From: Eggerthellaceae bacterium
Lineage (GTDB): Bacteria; Actinomycetota; Coriobacteriia; Coriobacteriales; Eggerthellaceae
Direction of reading: 5' to 3'
DNA: 16,329 nucleotides
Assembly (NCBI GenBank): GCA_017459485.1
Contig: JAFUCW010000378.1
Location: 1 to 16,329 of the forward strand
Shown: positions 12,122 through 16,329 of the stretch, piece after piece
Layout of the letters: the number at the start of each line of letters is the position of its first letter
How positions within the stretch are numbered: position 1 is the first letter of the stretch
Notes under the pieces: generated by a model
Told to the model about the DNA's origin: nothing
Databases searched by the model: none
What the model saw: the letters and a program-made list of their open reading frames with translations, nothing else
Translations under genes and position numbers: made by a program

Positions 12122-13762
12122 ATGGCCACTTCTGCGACGACGACCTGTCCCATAGCGCACCAGTGCGGCGGTTGCGCGCGCATCGAAACGCCCTATGCGC
12201 AGCAGCTTGCCGACAAGCAGCGCTGCATCGAGGAGCTGTTCGCTCCGCTTCTTTCCAGCGCCCTTGACGCTGCGCACTCTGCGAGTGCAGCCGGTCATTC
12301 TGTCGGCACCCCTGACGATGCAGGATCGGTGGGGGTGCCCGGTAGCGTCCAAGAGCACGAGAGCGCGGATGCGGGTATCCCCTCAGGTGCCCGCGCAGAT
12401 GCAACCACCCATGCAGCTGCCCGCGCAGATGCAACCACCCATGCCGACGCCTGCACCTGCACCCCTGCAGATGCAGGCAACTATGCAGACATTTGCACGC
12501 GCACTCCCGCAGACGCTCGCGGCCACGCAGATACCCGCACAAGCGTCGTTCGCCCCATTATGGGCATGGACGATCCGCGGGAATATCGCACCAAGATAGT
12601 CTCTCCTTTCGCGCCGTCTGGCAAGAAGCTTTCGCTGCGGTCGCTGGCGCGCACGGGACGTACAGGCAGGGTGGCCCTGCGAAAGAGCGACATCGCTTGC
12701 GGGCTGTACGCGGCAGGTACGCATCGGATTGTCGAATGCGAAAGCTGCCCGGTGGAAATGCCCGTAGGCAGGCGCGTGGTTGCCGCTGTGCGCGACATCA
12801 TGGCACGCTATGGCATGGCTCCCTACGACGAGGACGCGCAACGGGGCTTCGTGCGTCATGTGGTAGTGCGCGTGGGTGCGCAGACGGGCGAGGTGCTGGC
12901 GACGATCGTCACCAATGGGCATGAGTTCGCAGGGGCGAAAAACTTCTGCCGCGAGCTGCTCAAGCGCGTTCCCGAAGTGACGACTGTCGTCCAGAACGTG
13001 AACACACGCTCCACTAACGCTATTTTCGGCACCGAAGAGCACGTGCTCTATGGGCCGGGCTTTATCCTGGACACCCTGTGCGGCCTGAGCTTCCGCATTT
13101 CCAGCAATTCGTTTTTCCAGGTGAATGCGCGGCAGACCCAGGTGCTCTACCAGGTGGCGGTCGATTTCGCCTTCGAACCTGTCGATAAGGCACTCGACGC
13201 ACCCCATGGGGCCGAAGCGACCAACGCACCCCGTTCGCCTCATGCATCCGACACGCCCCAAGCGGTCGACCCGCTCCATGCACCTCATTCGTCTTCGCCT
13301 GCTGACGCTACGGCGACGATTGTGGATGCGTATTGCGGAACGGGAACCATTGGGCTGGTGGTGGCAGCCGCGATGCCGGGTGCGCAGATAATCGGGGTGG
13401 ACAAGACGGCGTCTGCCATTGCCGACGCGCGCCAGAACGCCGCCCACAACGGCATCGATAACGCGCAGTTCGTAGCGCAGGACGCCGGCGAATTTTTGAG
13501 TGCGTATGCGGCAGTGGGCAATACGGTCGACATCGTGCTCATGGATCCTCCGCGGGCAGGCGCAAGCGAGGATTTCCTGCGCTCCCTTGCTCACTTGGCC
13601 CCGCGGCGCATCGTCTACATTTCTTGCAATCCCGAAACCCAGGCGCGCGACTGCAAGGCGCTTGCCGAAGCAGGCTACGTGCTTCACGCCGTCCAACCTG
13701 TAGACATGGTCCCTCACACCGAACACGTCGAGTGCGTAGCCTTGCTGTCAAGAGTAAAGTAA
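12122..13762 (+). CDS. rlmD: RlmD/TrmA-family rRNA (uracil-C5)-methyltransferase with two low-complexity insertions
   Basis: 546 residues. It methylates uracil C5 in RNA, most likely 23S rRNA U1939 (RlmD) or U747/U1939 (RlmCD); sequence alone does not separate these. Iron-sulfur cysteines: C9, C15, C18 (CPIAHQCGGC) and C209 (ESCPV). Catalytic domain: SNSFFQVN, the SAM loop VDAYCGTGTIGL (from residue 401), VLMDPPRAG, the nucleophile C502 in YISCNPETQARD, and HTEHVE near the end. No N-terminal TRAM domain is present. Two insertions interrupt the core: residues ~43-140 (Ala/Asp/Thr/His/Cys, with a perfect 30-bp-period DNA repeat) and ~355-398 (repeated PH motifs). The ATG at 12122 was chosen because the cluster motif begins at once after it; the open frame back to 11849 crosses repeats. 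Motifs are intact, so it is probably active. Confidence 0.92.
   Translation: MATSATTTCPIAHQCGGCARIETPYAQQLADKQRCIEELFAPLLSSALDAAHSASAAGHSVGTPDDAGSVGVPGSVQEHESADAGIPSGARADATTHAAARADATTHADACTCTPADAGNYADICTRTPADARGHADTRTSVVRPIMGMDDPREYRTKIVSPFAPSGKKLSLRSLARTGRTGRVALRKSDIACGLYAAGTHRIVECESCPVEMPVGRRVVAAVRDIMARYGMAPYDEDAQRGFVRHVVVRVGAQTGEVLATIVTNGHEFAGAKNFCRELLKRVPEVTTVVQNVNTRSTNAIFGTEEHVLYGPGFILDTLCGLSFRISSNSFFQVNARQTQVLYQVAVDFAFEPVDKALDAPHGAEATNAPRSPHASDTPQAVDPLHAPHSSSPADATATIVDAYCGTGTIGLVVAAAMPGAQIIGVDKTASAIADARQNAAHNGIDNAQFVAQDAGEFLSAYAAVGNTVDIVLMDPPRAGASEDFLRSLAHLAPRRIVYISCNPETQARDCKALAEAGYVLHAVQPVDMVPHTEHVECVALLSRVK
12388..12444. repeat. 27-bp perfect repeat, 30-bp period, inside rlmD
   Basis: 12388-12414 and 12418-12444 are identical and in frame, encoding ARADATTHA twice. 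More diverged ADA/PADA-containing copies follow (to about 12535), so the insertion grew by tandem duplication. Confidence 0.9.
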
Positions 13763-13777
13763 GGAGATGCTTTACCT

Positions 13778-13816
13778 ATGATGCGTAAATGCAAGCGCAA
13801 GTACGATGCTTTCTGA
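13778..13816 (+). CDS. Possible 12-codon leader ORF before the DUF554 gene
   Basis: ATG 13778 to TGA 13816 encodes MMRKCKRKYDAF. AAGGAG (13761-13766) lies 11 nt upstream, a little far. GTAAAG (13754-13759) and CTTTAC (13770-13775) form a weak inverted repeat around that ribosome site. It sits between rlmD and the DUF554 gene. It could be a short leader peptide or chance; composition alone does not decide. Confidence 0.2.
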   Translation: MMRKCKRKYDAF

Positions 13817-13872
13817 TACCTATACCTCGGAGGCAGAGAGCTAGGCGTGTCCTGCCCAGAACGGAGGAAGCG

Positions 13873-14598
13873 ATGCCTGGTTTGGGCACAGTGATAAACG
13901 TGGCCGCCATCGTTGCGGGCGGCTTGCTTGGCCTTGCTGCCGGCAAGGCGGTGGGCGAGAGGCTGCAAGACGGCCTTGGCAAGGCTTGTGGCGTCTGCGT
14001 GCTGTTCATCGGCATAGCCGGCGCCATGCAGGGCATGCTCGCGCTGGATGGCGGGCAGCTGGCGTCAGGGAAGTCGCTGTTCGTGGTGGCCAGCATCGTG
14101 GCGGGCGCGCTTGTCGGCAAGCTCGTGGACCTCGACGCGCTCGTCACGCGGTTCGGCGAGTGGCTCAAGCGCAGGTCGGGTAACGACGGCGACCGCATGT
14201 TTGTCGAGGGGTTCGTCACCGCGTCGATCACCGTGTGCGTGGGCGCGATGGCCGTTGTGGGTGCCGTGCAAGACGGTGCGTTCGGCGACTGGTCGGTGCT
14301 CGCCACCAAGGCGGTGCTCGACTTCGTCATTATTCTGGTGATGACCTGCTCGATGGGCAGGGGTTGCGTGTTCTCGGCGCTGCCCGTGGGCGTGTTCCAG
14401 GGTTGCATCACGGCTCTCGCCGCGTTCGTCGGACCGCTCATGACCGAAGGCTCGCTCGCGGGGCTCTCCCTCGTGGGGAGCATCCTCATCTTCTGCGTGG
14501 GCGTGAACCTAGTGTGGGGCCCGAAGCTTCGGGTGGCCAACATGCTGCCCGCCATCGTCGTGGCGCCCCTCCTGACGATTCTGCCCGTGGCCTGGTAG
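13873..14598 (+). CDS. DUF554 family membrane protein (YdfK/YqgA-like)
   Basis: 241 residues, highly hydrophobic, with about six to seven membrane segments. Typical DUF554 features: MPGLGTVINVAAIVAGGLLGLAAG at the N-terminus, LGKACGVCVLFIGIAGAMQG, a SIVAGALVGKLVDLD segment, FVEGFVTASITVCVGAMAVVGAVQDG and the late GPKLRVANMLPAIVVAPLL. The family is widespread in bacteria (B. subtilis YdfK, E. coli YqgA) and its transported substrate, if any, is unknown. The start at 13873 is chosen for GGAGGAAG (13863-13870) just upstream and for family fit; the in-frame ATG at 13789 would add a basic non-membrane stretch with no ribosome site. It could be cotranscribed with rlmD (110-nt gap). Convergent with the HxlR gene; the 119-nt gap between them (14599-14717) shows only a weak GCTCC...GGAGC hairpin. 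Ends TAG. Confidence 0.9.
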   Translation: MPGLGTVINVAAIVAGGLLGLAAGKAVGERLQDGLGKACGVCVLFIGIAGAMQGMLALDGGQLASGKSLFVVASIVAGALVGKLVDLDALVTRFGEWLKRRSGNDGDRMFVEGFVTASITVCVGAMAVVGAVQDGAFGDWSVLATKAVLDFVIILVMTCSMGRGCVFSALPVGVFQGCITALAAFVGPLMTEGSLAGLSLVGSILIFCVGVNLVWGPKLRVANMLPAIVVAPLLTILPVAW

Positions 14599-14717
14599 CG
14601 TTGTTGCTCCGGCTGGCTTACGGTTGGAGCGTTCCGCATGGGCTTCACAGAGGGATTCGACAGCAATGGAGCCAGCTTCCGAGGCGGCGTAATGCATGAC
14701 CGGGAGGTCTTGACGGT

Positions 14718-15056
14718 CTATCCCTTGTGCGCCTCGCCCCAGGTGCACAGCTGGTCGAGCACCTCCATGAGCGAGTCGCCGAGCGGCGTGAGCGAGTACT
14801 CCACCTTGGGCGGCACCTGCGGATACTCCTTGCGCTCAACAAGGCCGTCGGCTTCGAGTTCCTTCAAGTTCATGGACAGCGTCTTGTCGGTGACCTTTCC
14901 CAGGTAGCGCTTCATCTCGTTGAAGCGCACCGGCTGGAACTCCATCAGGCAGTAGAGGATAACCATCTTGTGCTTGCCCTGGATGAGCGACATCGTGTAG
15001 CTGTAGCCCGTGCCCTCGAACTTGGCCTCGTCGATCTTGCTCTCGTTCAATCCCAT
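14718..15056 (-). CDS. HxlR-family winged-helix transcriptional regulator
   Basis: 112 residues, the normal length for HxlR/YodB/HypR-type MarR-like DNA-binding dimers. Seen: GYSYTMSLIQGKHKMVILYCLMEFQPVRFNEMKRYL (helices 1-3), TDKTLSMNLKELEADGLVERKEYP (recognition helix and start of the wing), PPKVEYSLTPLGDSLMEVLDQL (wing and dimer helix). This pattern is diagnostic of the family. Two cysteines (C36, C106) are present, but not at the N-terminal position of the redox-sensing HypR/YodB cysteine, so thiol sensing is not assured. AGGAGA (15067-15062) gives a good ribosome site 5 nt from the ATG. It is divergent from the NTF2-like/radical SAM pair, and the shared gap holds an inverted repeat, so it most likely controls itself and that pair. 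Ends TAG. Confidence 0.93.
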   Translation of the reverse strand: MGLNESKIDEAKFEGTGYSYTMSLIQGKHKMVILYCLMEFQPVRFNEMKRYLGKVTDKTLSMNLKELEADGLVERKEYPQVPPKVEYSLTPLGDSLMEVLDQLCTWGEAHKG

Positions 15057-15071
15057 TGCTATCTCCTAAGA

Positions 15072-15098
15072 TAGTACCTGTCTTTGAAATCAGTACTA
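15072..15098. promoter_or_regulatory. Candidate HxlR operator
   Basis: TAGTAC (15072-15077) and GTACTA (15093-15098) form a perfect 6-bp inverted repeat with 15 nt between. HxlR-family operators often contain GTAC/AGTA half-sites. TACTAT (15076-15071, minus strand) could be the -10 of the regulator gene itself, so binding would block its transcription. Position and symmetry are seen; binding is inferred. Confidence 0.5.
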
Positions 15099-15135
15099 GT
15101 TTTCCCTTCGGCACACAATCATACTGCAACCCGTG

Positions 15136-15155
15136 GGCGCGGGAAAGCCCGCGCC
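15136..15155. promoter_or_regulatory. GC-rich hairpin in the leader of the NTF2-like gene
   Basis: GGCGCGGG (15136-15143) and CCCGCGCC (15148-15155) pair perfectly around AAAG. It lies 25 nt before the ATG at 15181 and upstream of the AAAGGGG ribosome site. No T-run follows, so it is not a terminator. It may stabilise the mRNA 5' end or serve as a protein-binding site. Confidence 0.5.
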
Positions 15156-15180
15156 GTAACCGAAGCGAAAGGGGCCTGCA

Positions 15181-15516
15181 ATGGCAAACGCATCCATCAA
15201 GGACTACCAGGAAGTAATCGAATGCGTGAAGGCGTACAGCGAGGGCGGAAACGTCAGCGGCGAGGCGCAGAAGCCGGCCTTCATGGAAGGGGCCACCATC
15301 AACGGCGCGCCCATCCAGACGCTGTTCGACCTCGTGGACCAGCTCGGCCCGTCCGACTCCAAGACCCAGATCGACGTCCTCGACGTCGTGGGCGACATCG
15401 CCGCCGTGCGCGTGACCATGGAGGGCTTCCACGGCGCCGACTACGTCGACTTCCACGTGCTGAAGAAGACCGAGGACGGCTGGAAGATCGCCGCCAAGGT
15501 GTATACGGAGAAGTAG
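15181..15516 (+). CDS. NTF2-like / putative lumazine-binding (SnoaL-type) small protein
   Basis: 111 residues. It starts with a helical IKDYQEVIECVKAYSEGGNVSG, has AFMEGATINGAPIQTLFDLVDQLG in the middle, and ends with beta strands IDVLDVVGDIAAVRVTMEGFHGADYVDFHVLKKTEDGWKIAAKVYTEK. This is the cone-shaped NTF2/SnoaL fold of the putative lumazine-binding group (Lumazine_bd_2); 'DGWKIAAKVY' near the end is typical. Such proteins bind a small hydrophobic ligand; catalysis is not evident. AAAGGGG (15168-15174) gives the ribosome site. The next gene starts 2 nt after the TAG, so the two are cotranscribed and probably coupled. The divergent HxlR regulator suggests induction by a small molecule or oxidative signal. 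Codons are strongly GC-ending (GCC, CTC, GTC), more so than in the genes left of 13800. Confidence 0.85.
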   Translation: MANASIKDYQEVIECVKAYSEGGNVSGEAQKPAFMEGATINGAPIQTLFDLVDQLGPSDSKTQIDVLDVVGDIAAVRVTMEGFHGADYVDFHVLKKTEDGWKIAAKVYTEK

Positions 15517-15518
15517 AA

Positions 15519-16329
15519 ATGCATTTCGCGAGCGGTATCGTGCGCCCGCCCTTCGAGGCGGGCTGCGAGTTCCTGCAGATAACGTCGGGATGCTCGCACG
15601 ACAGGTGCGAGTTCTGCACCTTCTACAAGGACGCGCGATTCGCGGTATCGCCCTGGGAGGAGGTCGAGGCCGACCTGGACGAGCTGGCGGCCTCGCCCTG
15701 GCGCTACTACAACCGCATCTGGCTCCAGGGGGCCGACTCGTTCGTGCTGCCCTACGACCGGCTGATGCGCGTGGCCGAGCTCATACACGAGAAGCTTCCC
15801 TGGGTGAAGTCGATCGGTGCGTTCGCGCGGGTGACCAACTTCCGCAACAAGTCGGTCGAGCAGCTGCGCGCGCTCGCCGATGCGGGCTACTCGCGGCTGA
15901 CCGTGGGCGTCGAGACCGGCGACGACTACCTGCTTGAGCGCATGAACAAGGGCTACGACTCGGCGACCGTGCTGGAGCAGATGGCCAAGGTGGACGAGGC
16001 CGGCCTTTCCTGGGTCGGGCAGTTCGTGAACGGCCTGGGCGGGCGCGGCTACGGAGAGCGGAGCGCCGTCGAGACCGCGCGGGTGTACAACGAGCTGCGT
16101 CCGATGATGATCTACGTGGCGTCGCTCACGTTGTTTCCCGATACGCCGCTCTACCAGGACGTTCTTGCGGGACAGTTCGAGGAGGCCACCGAGGTCGAGC
16201 GGTTGGTGGAGCTGCAGGAGCTCGTGGCGCGCCTGGAATGCGACACCGTGTTCAAGTGCGAGCACGTGTCGCTGCCCGTGAAGGTGGCCGGGCGCGTGCC
16301 ACTTGAGCGCGACGCAGTAATCGCCGCAC
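15519..16329 (+). CDS. Radical SAM protein, N-terminal part (3' end outside window)
   Basis: 270 codons visible, no stop before the window edge. The cluster motif is C25-x4-C30-x2-C33 (ITSGCSHDRCEFCTFYKD), not the commonest Cx3Cx2C; the x4 spacing with GCSHxxCxFC occurs in a subgroup of uncharacterised radical SAM proteins related to Elp3/HemN-type enzymes, as far as I recall. The partial barrel follows: IWLQGADSFVLPYDRLM, VKSIGAFARVTNFRNKS, LRALADAGYSRLTVGVETGDDYLLERMNKGY (GVETG binds SAM), GQFVNGLGGRGYGE, MMIYVASLTLFPDTPLYQDV. No B12-binding domain precedes it. Ribosome site GGAG (15508-15511) lies in the preceding gene. The pairing with an NTF2-like ligand binder under HxlR control suggests a small-molecule role; the substrate is unknown. 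Confidence 0.92.
   Translation, partial: MHFASGIVRPPFEAGCEFLQITSGCSHDRCEFCTFYKDARFAVSPWEEVEADLDELAASPWRYYNRIWLQGADSFVLPYDRLMRVAELIHEKLPWVKSIGAFARVTNFRNKSVEQLRALADAGYSRLTVGVETGDDYLLERMNKGYDSATVLEQMAKVDEAGLSWVGQFVNGLGGRGYGERSAVETARVYNELRPMMIYVASLTLFPDTPLYQDVLAGQFEEATEVERLVELQELVARLECDTVFKCEHVSLPVKVAGRVPLERDAVIAA

Noticed and set aside
12383..13726. 447-codon open frame on the minus strand opposite rlmD
   Set aside because: Complementary shadow; His/Arg-rich composition without motifs, while the plus frame has all methyltransferase motifs.

Overview
The window looks like chromosomal DNA of a GC-rich actinobacterium, most likely class Coriobacteriia (Eggerthellaceae, Slackia-like). This is inferred from high-GC codon use, the LPxTG-type surface-protein remnants, a membrane EAL regulator and a zinc-ribbon membrane protein; no rRNA or other marker confirms it. 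I see no tRNA, rRNA, CRISPR array, insertion sequence or phage gene.

Layout. 1-1872 is the 3' part of leuS. Next comes a SanA/YdcF-type DUF218 membrane protein (1922-2716). A well-formed sigma70-type promoter then drives a two-gene module that looks like a type II toxin-antitoxin pair, toxin first (2849-3406). 3617-6351 holds a decaying cell-wall-anchored adhesin. Its reading frame carries on through two in-frame TAG codons, and its C-terminal sorting signal is frameshifted; no signal peptide remains. A membrane GGDEF-EAL protein (6384-8300, minus), with degenerate GGDEF and complete EAL catalytic residues, is divergent from a class I aminotransferase (8590-9768). A zinc-ribbon single-pass membrane protein (10004-11209, minus) faces a 5'-truncated LPATG surface-protein stub (11290-11910). 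A block of ~19-bp repeats and a duplicated 23-bp element precede an RlmD-type rRNA uracil methyltransferase (12122-13762), which carries two low-complexity insertions. A DUF554 membrane protein follows (13873-14598). The right end is an HxlR-family regulator (14718-15056, minus), divergent from a putative operon of an NTF2/lumazine-binding-like protein (15181-15516) and a radical SAM protein cut by the window edge (15519-16329).

Functional picture. Most of the window is unrelated single genes: translation, rRNA modification, c-di-GMP turnover and amino-acid metabolism. Two small units stand out. One is the toxin-antitoxin pair beside the ruined adhesin. The other is the HxlR/NTF2/radical SAM cassette, whose shared intergenic region holds a TAGTAC-N15-GTACTA inverted repeat and a strong GC hairpin. 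Two erased surface proteins suggest turnover of host-interaction genes. Several genes (the DUF218 gene, the EAL gene, rlmD) have a -10-like hexamer only 6-8 nt before the ATG and no Shine-Dalgarno, which points to leaderless transcripts. TAG is the ordinary stop codon for at least seven genes here, so the ambers in the adhesin most likely mark gene decay rather than recoding.
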